NCBI GenBank assembly: GCA_946183915.1
Contig: CAMHDJ010000001.1
Span: forward strand, 61,415 to 125,414
DNA: 64,000 nucleotides
Source of the DNA: an uncultured Bacteroidales bacterium
Lineage (GTDB): Bacteria; Bacteroidota; Bacteroidia; Bacteroidales; P3
Reading direction: 5' to 3'
Below the pieces are notes generated by a model that saw only the letters and a list, made by a program, of their open reading frames with translations, ran no database searches and was not told where the DNA came from. Of the stretch, positions 7,283 through 15,147 are shown piece after piece. How positions within the stretch are numbered: position 1 is the first letter of the stretch; each line of letters starts with the position of its first letter. Made by a program: the position numbers and the translations under genes.

Positions 7283-8056
7283 ATGACGGAAGAAGAGAAA
7301 AAAGAATATGAAGAGTTTCTAGAATGGAAGAAAGAACATAAAAAGGATTTGCCTGATGCAGAAGAACAGCCCATCGAAGAATTACTATCAGAAACATCAG
7401 TACCTACAGAACAAGATTCAGTTCAAAAGCCTGATAAGGTAACATATGTTCTTGCATGGGCTTGGGTTCATCGCAAAGTTGTTCTACTGACGCTTGTTAT
7501 CCTCTCAATCATATTGATGATTGTGATTGGCTCGGTAAAAAATGCCAAGAAAGCCAGAGAGGAATACGAAGCAAACAATTCACCTGCTGCTCTTGCGAGA
7601 AAAGCAAGGGAAGATAGTATTGCACGTGTCAACGATAGTTTAGAGAGAGTTGAGAAGTTGAGAATTGACAGTATATTGCACGAGCGAAGAGTAAAAGATG
7701 TTAAACATTCAATCAAAATAAAAAGCGCATATTTGAGCCACCCAAACAGTGCTGGTGGAGTTGATGCGTATTTCTACTATAAGAATTGTTCGGATAAAAC
7801 GATAAAGTATCTTGTTTGGGAAGGAATGCCAATAAATGCCGTTGGAGACCCTGTGACTTGTGAAATTCGAGATTATTCTATTTTCCATGGGAGAGATACG
7901 GGTCCAGTAAAACCTAATTCCTCCGGCGGTGGTGTTTGGGAATGCGCATGGTATAATTGGACAGCAAAGAAATTGGAAATAATAGGTGTTCGGATTGAAT
8001 ACACAGATGGAAGTGTATTCGAGATTAAGGAGGACGAAATACCACTAATAAAATAA
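7283..8056 (+). CDS. AT-rich single-pass membrane protein of unknown function
   Basis: A 257-residue protein beginning MTEEEKKEYEEFLEWKKEHK. Residues about 1-60 are very acidic and charged (cytoplasmic), one transmembrane helix lies at about 68-88 (VVLLTLVILSIILMIVIGSV), followed by a Lys/Arg/Glu-rich helical stretch to about 145 and a beta-rich C-terminal domain with FYYKNCSDKTIKYLVWEG. That domain resembles the small extracellular domains seen in phage- or island-encoded proteins, but I do not recognise the family. GC content is far below the neighbours and it sits between two toxin-antitoxin modules, so it is probably acquired. An in-frame TTG lies 12 nt upstream; ATG is preferred. Confidence 0.7.
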   Translation: MTEEEKKEYEEFLEWKKEHKKDLPDAEEQPIEELLSETSVPTEQDSVQKPDKVTYVLAWAWVHRKVVLLTLVILSIILMIVIGSVKNAKKAREEYEANNSPAALARKAREDSIARVNDSLERVEKLRIDSILHERRVKDVKHSIKIKSAYLSHPNSAGGVDAYFYYKNCSDKTIKYLVWEGMPINAVGDPVTCEIRDYSIFHGRDTGPVKPNSSGGGVWECAWYNWTAKKLEIIGVRIEYTDGSVFEIKEDEIPLIK

Positions 8057-8096
8057 CAAAGGCATAGATGCACTGCTGCAATACCCCCAAATGGTT

Positions 8097-8245
8097 TTGA
8101 AAACGGCTGTTGCAGATTGCAAAAGGGGGTGAAAATGAAACAAGGTTTCGCAGGTTGCGAAAGTGCCTTTCGGATTGAAAACAGGGTTTTGCAGGGTTGC
8201 AACGGGGTGTTTTGAAACGGAAACAGGGTTTTGCAGGGCTGCAAC
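8097..8245. repeat. Degenerate tandem repeat, about 41-42 bp period, four copies
   Basis: Copies start near 8097, 8137, 8178 and 8220. The last two share GAAACAGGGTTTTGCAGGG and differ by few bases; the first two are diverged. Each copy ends in a TTGCAG...TTGCAA-like inverted repeat. The tract lies after the AT-rich membrane protein gene and holds no convincing ORF. Confidence 0.75.
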
Positions 8246-8288
8246 GCTGTAAAAAGGAAGACTGCAATAACAAAAGGGAATACATGAA

Positions 8289-8330
8289 GCCGAGGCCCGC
8301 GACGGAACGTCGCGGGCCTCGGCTGTTTTT
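8289..8330 (+). terminator. Strong intrinsic terminator
   Basis: Perfect 15-bp stem GCCGAGGCCCGCGAC / GTCGCGGGCCTCGGC (8289-8303, 8309-8323) with loop GGAAC and a following T run (8325-8330). It would end plus-strand transcription from the toxin-antitoxin/membrane protein region before the minus-strand HEPN genes. Confidence 0.85.
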
Positions 8331-8346
8331 ACGCGAAAGCGCGTGG

Positions 8347-8462
8347 CTAGTCTTCCTGCTCGTAGTAGTAGGAGTAGTCGATGCCTTTCATGAAGATTTC
8401 GCGGTCGGCGATGCGGTCGGTGAGGGCGCCACGGAGCAGGGACTTGATGGCGGCGGGATTGG
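8347..8462 (-). pseudogene. 3' remnant of a lost gene, cut by the HEPN/MNT module
   Basis: The minus strand between 8462 and the TAG at 8347 reads TNPAAIKSLLRGALTDRIAD followed by REIFMKGIDYSYYYEQED and stop, with the base usage of a GC-rich native gene and no start codon of its own. The HEPN stop codon (8463) lies immediately upstream. The simplest reading is that insertion of the HEPN/MNT pair removed the 5' part of a chromosomal gene. I cannot identify the parent; a search with the 38 residues should. Confidence 0.6.
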
Positions 8463-8861
8463 TTATTCCTTTACAAGTCCTGCAATAATGTCAATCATTT
8501 TCTTTGAGGGCGCAAATAAAGGTTCAATCAAACCTCTCGTGGCGTCGAACGAGCAATTGTAGTCGCTCTTTTCGCGCATTGTCTGCAAAAGAGTGAATGT
8601 GTCAGAGTGCTCCTCCTGTAATATGCCCGTCTTAATGTAAGTTTGACGAAACATCATGCCAGCACCATGATGTGTTCGCACTTCATGCTTGTCGTGAACC
8701 AACAAGGAATTGATGGCATGGAATACGGCGTAGTACAAGCGGTTTGCCGCCGCATCCCATTGCTCATGCTCTCGCATTATTTCAGCTTGGTGGTAGTTGG
8801 CAACAGACTTTTCGATTTCTCTGTCAACGATGATGCGTCTGTTTTCTTCACTCAAACTCAT
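8463..8861 (-). CDS. HEPN-domain protein (toxin/RNase of HEPN-MNT pair)
   Basis: A 132-residue all-helical HEPN protein. The core helix carries AANRLYYAVFHAINSLL (RLYYAxFH, typical of the family), and a second conserved helix contains RTHHGAGMMFRQTY. In HEPN/MNT pairs the HEPN protein is commonly an RNase toxin that the MNT partner neutralises by AMPylating a tyrosine; the RX4-6H motif is not clearly readable here. Its ATG overlaps the MNT stop (ATGA). The 3' end abuts a truncated gene. Confidence 0.85.
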   Translation of the reverse strand: MSLSEENRRIIVDREIEKSVANYHQAEIMREHEQWDAAANRLYYAVFHAINSLLVHDKHEVRTHHGAGMMFRQTYIKTGILQEEHSDTFTLLQTMREKSDYNCSFDATRGLIEPLFAPSKKMIDIIAGLVKE

Positions 8862-9172
8862 ATCAATACTTTTTTGTCCAATGACACATTGTTATAGAAT
8901 GGCGTATAATTGTATTCTGCCCATTCGTGTTTGGAATAGACCTGTGGATTGATTTCTTCTCCGATATCCCAGCCGAGTTCTCGAAGTGGTTTTTGCACGA
9001 GATAATCCTCTATCGTCAACTCGTCTTTGTCCAACAAAATCAGCAAGTCGTAGTCGCTATCTGCATGTGCATCACCTCTTGCACGTGAACCGTAAAGCCA
9101 CAGCGAGGCACCCGCAGGTAACGAACGGCCTGCAGTTTCTCTGATACGTTCTATGACTTTTTCCTGGTTCAT
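8858..9172 (-). CDS. MNT-type nucleotidyltransferase (antitoxin of HEPN-MNT pair)
   Basis: A 104-residue minimal nucleotidyltransferase. The catalytic signature GSRARGDAHADSDYDLLIL (GSxARGxxxxxSDxDL) is intact with both metal-binding Asp residues. In characterised pairs MNT AMPylates and silences the HEPN toxin. The start MNQEKV at 9172 is favoured over an upstream ATG because the promoter -7 box is at 9182-9189, leaving almost no leader. Confidence 0.88.
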   Translation of the reverse strand: MNQEKVIERIRETAGRSLPAGASLWLYGSRARGDAHADSDYDLLILLDKDELTIEDYLVQKPLRELGWDIGEEINPQVYSKHEWAEYNYTPFYNNVSLDKKVLI

Positions 9173-9181
9173 ATCCGACTG

Positions 9182-9212
9182 CAAAGATACATATCTTTTC
9201 TTATTCGGCAAA
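9182..9212 (-). promoter_or_regulatory. Promoter of the HEPN/MNT operon
   Basis: Minus-strand TATCTTTG (9189-9182) with TTTG (9212-9209) 19 nt upstream: both -7 and -33 elements of the Bacteroidetes sigma factor. The start point would fall within a few bases of the ATG at 9172, so the mRNA may be nearly leaderless. Confidence 0.7.
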
Positions 9213-9224
9213 ATATTTTTGGCA

Positions 9225-10949
9225 TCACCCATTCAGCCAGGCGTCGAACTGTTCGCGCTTGAGGGCGGGAATGTCGAGCTTGAGCTTCTTGCGGAGGCCG
9301 CCGAGGTCGTTGAAGAGTTTGTTGGGGTTGGCCTCGCAGAGCTGGGCGTAGTTCTTCACGCCGGCCTTGGCCAGCACGGGCAGCCAGGCTTCGTCGACGC
9401 CGTGGGCGGTGAGGTCGGAGGCCTCGTCCTCGGCGCCCTTGGTCTGCACCTCGGGCTTCATCTGGGGGAAGAGGAGCACGTCCTGGATGCTCTGGGCGCC
9501 GGTCATCATCATCACCAGACGGTCGATGCCGATGCCCATGCCGGAGGTCGGCGGCATGCCGTACTCCAGCGCGCGGACGAAGTCCATGTCGATGAACATC
9601 GCCTCGTCGTCGCCCTTCTCGCTCAGGCGCAGCTGTTCTTGGAAGCGGCCCAGCTGGTCGATGGGGTCGTTGAGCTCGCTGTAGGCGTTGGCTAACTCCT
9701 TGCCACAGACGAAGAGCTCGAAGCGTTCGGTGAGCTCGGGGTTGTTGCGGTGGCGCTTGCAGAGGGGTGACATCTCGATGGGGTAGTCGGTGACGAAGGT
9801 GGGCTGTATGAGCTTGCCCTCGCACTTCTCGCCGAAGATGGCGTCGATCAGTTTACCCTTGCCCATGGTGGCGTCGGTCTCCACGCCGAGGCGCTTGCAG
9901 GCCTCGCGCAGCTCGTCCTCTGTCATCGGAGCCACGTCGACGCCGGTCTCCTCCTTGATGAGTTGGCACATAGGTGCGCGGCGGAAGGGCGGCTTGAAGT
10001 CGATCTCGTTGCCCCACACATTCACCTTAGTGGTGCCGTGCAACGTCATGGCAATGCGCTCAAGCATGGTCTCGACAAAGCGCATCATCCAATTGTAGTC
10101 TTTATAGGCTACATATATTTCCATGCAGGTGAACTCGGGATTGTGGGTGCGGTCCATGCCTTCGTTGCGGAAGTTGCGGCTGAACTCATACACGCCCGGG
10201 AAGCCACCCACGATGAGGCGCTTGAGGTAGAGCTCATTGGCGATACGCAGATAGAGGTCGATGTCGAGTGCGTTGTGGTGCGTAACGAAGGGACGTGCGG
10301 CGGCACCGCCGGGGATGCTCTGCAGCACGGGGGTGTCCACCTCCAGGTAGCCCTGCTCGTTGAAGTACTGGCGCATGGTGTTCACTATCTGGGTGCGCTG
10401 CACGAAGACGTCGCGCACCTGCGGATTGACGATAAGGTCCACATAGCGTTGGCGGTAGCGCAGTTCGGGGTCGCTGAAGGCGTCGTAGACCACGCCGTCC
10501 TTCTCCTTGACGATGGGCAGCGGGCGCAGGCTCTTGCTGAGCACCGTGAGGCTCTTCACGTGGATGGAGGTCTCACCCATCTGGGTGACAAACACATAGC
10601 CCGTCACACCGATGATGTCGCCGATGTCGAGCAGACGCTTGAAGACGGTGTTGTAGAGGGTCTTGTCCTCGCCGGGGCATATCTCGTCGCGCTTGATATA
10701 GAGCTGGATGCGGCCGTAGCTGTCCTGCAGCTCCACAAACGAGGCAGCACCCATGATGCGGCGGCTCATGATACGGCCGGCGATGCTTACGTCTTGGTAT
10801 AATGTGTTGTCCTGCGGATATTTCTCAAGAATTTCGGCACTTTTGCAGTTCACCTCGTAGAGGGCTGCAGGGTAGGGATTGATCCCCAGTTTCTTTAACT
10901 CGGCCAGCGAATTGCGGCGTATTTGTTCTTGCTCAGTAAGTTCTGCCAT
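9225..10949 (-). CDS. lysS: Lysyl-tRNA synthetase, class II
   Basis: A 574-residue class II LysRS that charges tRNA-Lys. The N-terminal OB fold binds the anticodon (residues about 60-170); class II motif 2 is [20 protein letters not shown] and motif 3 is [15 protein letters not shown]. After motif 3 a C-terminal tail of about 70 residues ([20 protein letters not shown] region) resembles the extension found in Bacteroidetes LysS. Start MAELTEQEQ at 10949 fits homologues; a further upstream in-frame ATG would overrun the promoter box at 10973-10980. Monocistronic. Confidence 0.95.
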   Translation of the reverse strand: MAELTEQEQIRRNSLAELKKLGINPYPAALYEVNCKSAEILEKYPQDNTLYQDVSIAGRIMSRRIMGAASFVELQDSYGRIQLYIKRDEICPGEDKTLYNTVFKRLLDIGDIIGVTGYVFVTQMGETSIHVKSLTVLSKSLRPLPIVKEKDGVVYDAFSDPELRYRQRYVDLIVNPQVRDVFVQRTQIVNTMRQYFNEQGYLEVDTPVLQSIPGGAAARPFVTHHNALDIDLYLRIANELYLKRLIVGGFPGVYEFSRNFRNEGMDRTHNPEFTCMEIYVAYKDYNWMMRFVETMLERIAMTLHGTTKVNVWGNEIDFKPPFRRAPMCQLIKEETGVDVAPMTEDELREACKRLGVETDATMGKGKLIDAIFGEKCEGKLIQPTFVTDYPIEMSPLCKRHRNNPELTERFELFVCGKELANAYSELNDPIDQLGRFQEQLRLSEKGDDEAMFIDMDFVRALEYGMPPTSGMGIGIDRLVMMMTGAQSIQDVLLFPQMKPEVQTKGAEDEASDLTAHGVDEAWLPVLAKAGVKNYAQLCEANPNKLFNDLGGLRKKLKLDIPALKREQFDAWLNG

Positions 10950-10972
10950 AATAATGTAGTTAAAACAAAATG

Positions 10973-10980
10973 CAAAGGTA
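10973..10980 (-). promoter_or_regulatory. -7 box of lysS
   Basis: Minus-strand TACCTTTG matches TAnnTTTG and lies 24 nt upstream of the lysS ATG. Confidence 0.55.
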
Positions 10981-11183
10981 CACATTTTTCTTCAATAAGC
11001 AGATATGATATTGTGTTTTTTGTCGGTTGTGATGCCCCCGTTTTGGTCTGTTTTGTGATAAAATATTTCTGTCATGATAAAAGGGGTGAATGTAAAATGT
11101 CGATATTCTGTCCCTAAATTTGGCAATTTAGGCACCAAAACATTTTGTTTTGTCACTTCGTACTGATTGTTGTAACATTTGTG

Positions 11184-11213
11184 TTTGTGGGACGAAAAAA
11201 GGTTGTAATTTTG
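11184..11213 (+). promoter_or_regulatory. Promoter of the truncated AMP-binding gene
   Basis: TTTG at 11184-11187 and TAATTTTG at 11206-11213 with 18-nt spacing form a good -33/-7 pair, 28 nt before the ATG at 11241. The gene downstream is therefore probably transcribed despite its truncation. The remaining 10950-11183 shows nothing else. Confidence 0.65.
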
Positions 11214-11240
11214 CACTCGAAAACGAAAAAAAACTGACCT

Positions 11241-11993
11241 ATGAATAATATGGAATCCCCTTTACGCTTGTTCGATATCCTCGACATTCGCACTTCGCAT
11301 GCCCGTCGTCGCCCTTGTTTCCGCTATGGTGACCTGGAGCTGGGTATCGATGCCTATCGCAAACAGGTCGACGCATTGAGCCATGCGCTGATGTTGCGCG
11401 GGCTGAAGCGCGGCGAGGCGGTGGGTCTTGTGGCAGAGAACCGCCCCGAGTGGAATGTTATCGACATGGCTGTTATGCAGGCTGGTGGCGTGCTGCTGCC
11501 CCTCTGCAAGGGCCTCAGTGCCGAAGAGTACACCGAGTGTCTTGACAAGGCTGGTGTTCGTCTGCTGTTCCTTGAAGATGAGGAGCTTTATGGTCGCTTC
11601 CGTCTTATTCTGCCACAGATTGAATCGCTCGAGTATCTGCTCTCGATCGACTCGGTCGAGGCCGCTGTGTCGCTGGAGACTCTGCTGGTCGAAGGGCGTA
11701 TCAATGCCAATCCGAAGGCCCTCGACCGGCGACGCAACCTCATCACGGCCGACGATGTCTGCACGTTGGTCTACAGCGGTGGCGGCATGTACCGCCGCAT
11801 AACGCACCGCTCACTGATAGAAGATGTTATGGAGCAATCGGCTGGCGAGAGTCATCGCCGCCAGGCCGCGGCCGGCAACAACGCCCTCTGCACCCTCTAT
11901 GGGCGCACAAAAAACTATGTCTGTCAGCTGGTTGGGCGTACGGTCGACTATCCGATGCCCGATGTGGAGGTGCGGCAGCGTGCGGTAGCCTAG
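11241..11993 (+). CDS. Truncated acyl-CoA synthetase-like protein (AMP-binding N-terminal part only)
   Basis: Residues 1-170 match the N-terminal half of long-chain acyl-CoA synthetases: ALMLRGLKRGEAVGLVAENR and PEWNVIDMAVMQAGGVLLPL are characteristic. The family then has the ATP-binding loop YTSGTTGxPKG; here the equivalent is VYSGGGMYRRITHRSL, with the Thr/Lys-rich loop lost. About 60 residues of unrelated sequence follow before the stop at 11993, instead of the usual 350 or more. It cannot adenylate a fatty acid by the known mechanism. It keeps a promoter and an open frame of 250 codons, so it is either a young pseudogene or a repurposed fragment. Its end overlaps the converging NlpC/P60 gene by 4 nt. 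Confidence 0.7.
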   Translation: MNNMESPLRLFDILDIRTSHARRRPCFRYGDLELGIDAYRKQVDALSHALMLRGLKRGEAVGLVAENRPEWNVIDMAVMQAGGVLLPLCKGLSAEEYTECLDKAGVRLLFLEDEELYGRFRLILPQIESLEYLLSIDSVEAAVSLETLLVEGRINANPKALDRRRNLITADDVCTLVYSGGGMYRRITHRSLIEDVMEQSAGESHRRQAAAGNNALCTLYGRTKNYVCQLVGRTVDYPMPDVEVRQRAVA

Positions 11994-12559
11994 CCGCGCA
12001 CCCTCCGAACCGAATGGAACGCATGAGAGTACTCATGCGTTTTTTCGTTGTAAATACCTTTGGAATCAATCACATCGATCCGTACACAGCCTGACGAGTG
12101 GACGATGTGTCCGTCGCCCAGGCAGATGCCTACGTGGACAATCCGGCCTTCGGCGTTGTGGAAGAAGGCCAGGTCGTCGCGCTGCAGGTCACAGGCGCAG
12201 ACCTCGACGCCGCAGGTGGCCTGCTGCGATGCGTCGCGCGGAAGCCATATCCCCATCGCTTTGAAACACACCTGTGTAAGCCCCGAGCAGTCGATACCTC
12301 CGGTGCTTCGTCCGCCCCAGAGGTAGGGGGTGTCGAGGTAGAGCCGCACTGCCAGGTCGGCAGCGCTCTCGAAACCGACGTACTGCTTGTTGTCGACCCA
12401 TCCGCGGTAGCCGTCATAGTCGCACTGTACAAGACTCCATTTTTCTTGACGTTCAACGATTTCCACGGTATCTCCCAGCAGTAGCTGGTTGACCATCTCG
12501 CTGCGGTCGCTGGCTTCGGCCCGCATGGGGACGGCTCTCAGGTGGCAGTAGCCTTTCAT
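11990..12559 (-). CDS. SH3-NlpC/P60 peptidoglycan endopeptidase
   Basis: A 189-residue protein with an N-terminal SH3-type domain (about 1-62, with KWSLVQCDYDGYRGWV) and an NlpC/P60 domain (66-189). The catalytic Cys is in GIDCSG (Cys91), and the His residues in IVHVG (His142) and HIVHSSG complete the active site. Family members cut the D-Glu-diaminopimelate bond of the cell-wall peptide. No signal peptide is visible, so it may act on recycled muropeptides in the cytoplasm, like Bacteroidetes relatives paired with dipeptide epimerase. Confidence 0.88.
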   Translation of the reverse strand: MKGYCHLRAVPMRAEASDRSEMVNQLLLGDTVEIVERQEKWSLVQCDYDGYRGWVDNKQYVGFESAADLAVRLYLDTPYLWGGRSTGGIDCSGLTQVCFKAMGIWLPRDASQQATCGVEVCACDLQRDDLAFFHNAEGRIVHVGICLGDGHIVHSSGCVRIDVIDSKGIYNEKTHEYSHAFHSVRRVRG

Positions 12560-12586
12560 GTCCTTAGGTTTTTGAGTGTGTGATGT

Positions 12587-13267
12587 TTACAGCTGTTCGC
12601 GGTCGATCGAGCGGCAGATGCGGTCGATCAGGTCGTCCTTCTTGTTGTTCGCCGGGTCGAAGGTGTCCTTCAAGTTGTAGCCGAAGAGGCGTGCAAGTGT
12701 CTGATAGAGGCCGGCGCGCAGCGATCCGCGCAGTTCGCCCACGATCTTGTAGGCCGTGCGGTTGGTTTCGCGGTCGATCAGTTTGATGAGCACCAGTCCT
12801 TGCGAGAAGGTGTAGTTCGAGATCTCGCCTTTGTATTGGTTAAGTAGTTCGGCCTCAGCTTCTTTAATGGCTTTCTTGCGCTCCTTGCGCGGCAGGGCGG
12901 CAATCTCCACTTCCAGCGCGTCGAGGCGGCGTTTGCCTTCCAGGGCGTAGGGTCGCATCAGCTTGACGTTGCGGATCAGCTTCTTGTTTTGCTGTATCTC
13001 TTTCGGAGTCAGTAGCATACCGTCGGCATACACCTTGATCTCTTTGATGTAGTAGAGCGGTATGGTGTCGCCATCGACCACGGCGGCAAAGGTGTAGTGC
13101 CCCTTGTTGAGCATCGGGTAGATGGTGGTGTCGATGGAGTGTATTCGCTTGACAATATTGCTGTTGAGGCTTACTGTCTTGGTTGCTTTCAGCTCTTGTC
13201 CCGCCGCGAGCTGGCTGGCGCCGAGGGCAAGCAGCAGGAGCAGGTATTTGATGGTGGAGGTTTTCAT
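12587..13267 (-). CDS. DUF4294 exported protein
   Basis: A 226-residue protein with a signal peptide (MKTSTIKYLLLLLALGASQL, cleavage after about 23), then a beta segment GDTIPLYYIKEIKVYAD and long charged helices (LRRKERKKAIKEAEAELLNQY region). This matches the Bacteroidetes-restricted DUF4294 family, of unknown function and presumed periplasmic. It lies 27 nt downstream-to-upstream of the NlpC/P60 gene on the same strand, so they may share a transcript, with DUF4294 first. Confidence 0.8.
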   Translation of the reverse strand: MKTSTIKYLLLLLALGASQLAAGQELKATKTVSLNSNIVKRIHSIDTTIYPMLNKGHYTFAAVVDGDTIPLYYIKEIKVYADGMLLTPKEIQQNKKLIRNVKLMRPYALEGKRRLDALEVEIAALPRKERKKAIKEAEAELLNQYKGEISNYTFSQGLVLIKLIDRETNRTAYKIVGELRGSLRAGLYQTLARLFGYNLKDTFDPANNKKDDLIDRICRSIDREQL

Positions 13268-13397
13268 TGTGCGTCTTTATTTGGACGTAATAACACGAAA
13301 ACGACGCTTTTAGTATGCCGGCATGTAAAAAATCCTGCATTTGGCCCCCTTGCTCCCACATCGTCATCGACTCTTCGCCGAATATAAAACTTGTTAT

Positions 13398-13472
13398 CGC
13401 CCACTCATCGCCTACTCGAGTAAGGCATGAGTAGGAGATGGGTAGGAGAAGAGTAGGAGTTGAGTAGGAGAT
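13398..13472. repeat. 11-bp unit array GAGTAGGAGAT, upstream of tRNA-Leu
   Basis: Two units CGCCCACTCAT/CGCCTACTCGA (13398-13419), a 9-nt break, then four units GAGTAGGAGAT, GGGTAGGAGAA, GAGTAGGAGTT, GAGTAGGAGAT (13429-13472). The first pair is of the opposite polarity (CTACTC versus GAGTAG). The rest of 13268-13739 holds only the tRNA promoter. Confidence 0.85.
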
Positions 13473-13654
13473 GGTGCCGTATCATATCTGATTTATAGCG
13501 GTTTACAAACGTGGTTTTTCGGGCTGTTTTCTGGTTTTGTTTCAATTTTGAATCGGTTTTTGTAACTTGTTGTGTTTCAGTGTCAATGCAAAGTGGCTTT
13601 GTTGAAATATTCTTAAAAAGCCTAAAAAATGCGGGTGGATTGGAAAAAAAGATG

Positions 13655-13662
13655 TATTTTTG
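13655..13662 (+). promoter_or_regulatory. -7 box upstream of tRNA-Leu and the envelope operon
   Basis: TATTTTTG matches TAnnTTTG and lies about 78 nt before the tRNA. No good -33 element. It is the only such box between 13475 and the tRNA. Confidence 0.5.
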
Positions 13663-13739
13663 CATCCGTTTTGCACAGAGGGCCTGCGGATGGGTTTGTC
13701 GGCAAGATGTTGAGTAGCAGGGGACTGTGGAAAAGGAAT

Positions 13740-13824
13740 GCGGATATGGCGTAATTGGTAGCCGCGCAAGACTTAGGATCTTGTTCCGAGAGGAGTGGGG
13801 GTTCGAGCCCCCCTATCCGCACCA
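13740..13824 (+). tRNA. tRNA-Leu (anticodon TAG)
   Basis: Class II tRNA: acceptor GCGGATA/TATCCGC, anticodon stem CAAGA/TCTTG around loop CTTAGGA (anticodon TAG, reads CUN), long variable arm, T loop GTTCGAGC, and encoded CCA. The next gene starts only 12 nt after the CCA. Confidence 0.95.
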
Positions 13825-13836
13825 AAGCGAAAAACA

Positions 13837-15147
13837 ATGTCGAGAACAGGCAACAAGAACACCGGTATGGGAGTGTCTCACCCGAAAGGAGTGATGCTGT
13901 TGGTCTGTTTCCTTTTCTTGTTCGCGCACGCGCACGCGAACTACCTGCTGATCCCGATGGACGAGGTGCAGAAGAACCACCTGAAGGCCTACGGGGTTGC
14001 CTACTGGGCACTGCAGCGTGAAGCCGAGGTGACATGGCTGCTCAACTATCGCGGCGGCACCTTCATGACGAAGTATGCCGAGGCGCTGGAGCGTGAGTGT
14101 CGGCTGCGGGGCGTCACCTGTGAGGTGGTTGCCGACGGGCAGTCGAGCGCCATCTTGAGCCACATTGCCGATCCGGGCGTCAACATGGACGCCGTCAAAC
14201 TGCACAAGGCCCCCAAGATCGCCGTCTACTCGCCGAAGAACAAGCTGCCATGGGACGACGCGGTGACGCTGGTGCTCACCTATGCCGACATCCCGTACGA
14301 CGTGGTCTACGACGAGGAGGTGATGTCGGGAATACTGCCGACCTACGATTGGTTACACCTTCACCACGAGGATTTTACGGGACAGTACGGCAAGTTTTGG
14401 GGCAACTATCGCAGCCAGCAGTGGTACATCGAGGATGTACGTCTGCAGGAGGCCATGGCTGCCAAGTTGGGTTTCAGCAAAGTGAGCCAGCTGAAGTTGG
14501 CTGTAGTCCACAAGATCAGGGATTTCGTGGTGGGAGGAGGCTTCCTGTTTGCCATGTGCTCGGCTCCCGACAGCTACGACGTGGCATTGGCGGCCGAGGG
14601 GGTCGACATCTGCGATGTGATGTTCGACGGTGACCCCATGCAGCCCGCGGCCCAAGAGGCGCTGGATTTCAGCAAGTGTTTTGCATTCAAAGATTTCCGT
14701 ATCAGTACCAACCCGACCGAGTACGAAATATCGACCATCGACATCGACGACCGGCAACGGCAGCGTCAGGTGAACGAGAAGAACGACTTTTTCGTGCTGT
14801 TCGACTTCTCGGCCAAGTGGGATTGGATCCCTACTATGTTGACGCAGAACCACACACGGGTGGTGCACGGCTTCATGGGACAGACCACGGCCTTCCGTCG
14901 CGAGACGGTCAAGAGCGGTTGCGTCATCCTGGCCGAGAACAAGGAACTGGGCGAGGTGCGCTACCTGCACGGCGAGTACGGCAAGGGGACGTGGACATTC
15001 CTTGGCGGGCACGACCCGGAAGACTACCGCCACTTCATCGGCGATCCTCCGACCGACCTCGCGCTCTATCCCAACTCGGCTGGCTATCGACTGATACTGA
15101 ACAATATATTATTCCCAGCAGCAAAGAAAGAGAAACATAAAACATGA
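13837..15147 (+). CDS. Conserved Bacteroidetes exported protein (often labelled asparagine synthetase B)
   Basis: A 436-residue protein starting MSRTGNKNTG, with a hydrophobic signal segment (VMLLVCFLFLFAHAHA) cleaved just before NYLLIPMDEVQKNHLKAYG. That opening and LLNYRGGTFM are typical of a family often mislabelled asparagine synthetase B. The mature protein resembles a glutamine-amidotransferase-like fold (GGGFLFAMCSAPDSYDVAL has Cys in a nucleophile-elbow-like turn), but nothing of a real asparagine synthetase is present. An ATG overlapping the tRNA was rejected. It is first in an operon with a propeller protein (ATGA overlap), dsbD and a C10 peptidase. Confidence 0.75.
   Translation: MSRTGNKNTGMGVSHPKGVMLLVCFLFLFAHAHANYLLIPMDEVQKNHLKAYGVAYWALQREAEVTWLLNYRGGTFMTKYAEALERECRLRGVTCEVVADGQSSAILSHIADPGVNMDAVKLHKAPKIAVYSPKNKLPWDDAVTLVLTYADIPYDVVYDEEVMSGILPTYDWLHLHHEDFTGQYGKFWGNYRSQQWYIEDVRLQEAMAAKLGFSKVSQLKLAVVHKIRDFVVGGGFLFAMCSAPDSYDVALAAEGVDICDVMFDGDPMQPAAQEALDFSKCFAFKDFRISTNPTEYEISTIDIDDRQRQRQVNEKNDFFVLFDFSAKWDWIPTMLTQNHTRVVHGFMGQTTAFRRETVKSGCVILAENKELGEVRYLHGEYGKGTWTFLGGHDPEDYRHFIGDPPTDLALYPNSAGYRLILNNILFPAAKKEKHKT

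Noticed and set aside
6500..9230. Insertion sequence or integrase driving the accessory segment
   Set aside because: I found no transposase, integrase or terminal inverted repeats there, so the mode of acquisition stays open.
13837..15147. Asparagine synthetase B annotation
   Set aside because: The protein is exported, lacks the N-terminal catalytic Cys and the PP-loop of real AsnB; the name is a legacy label.
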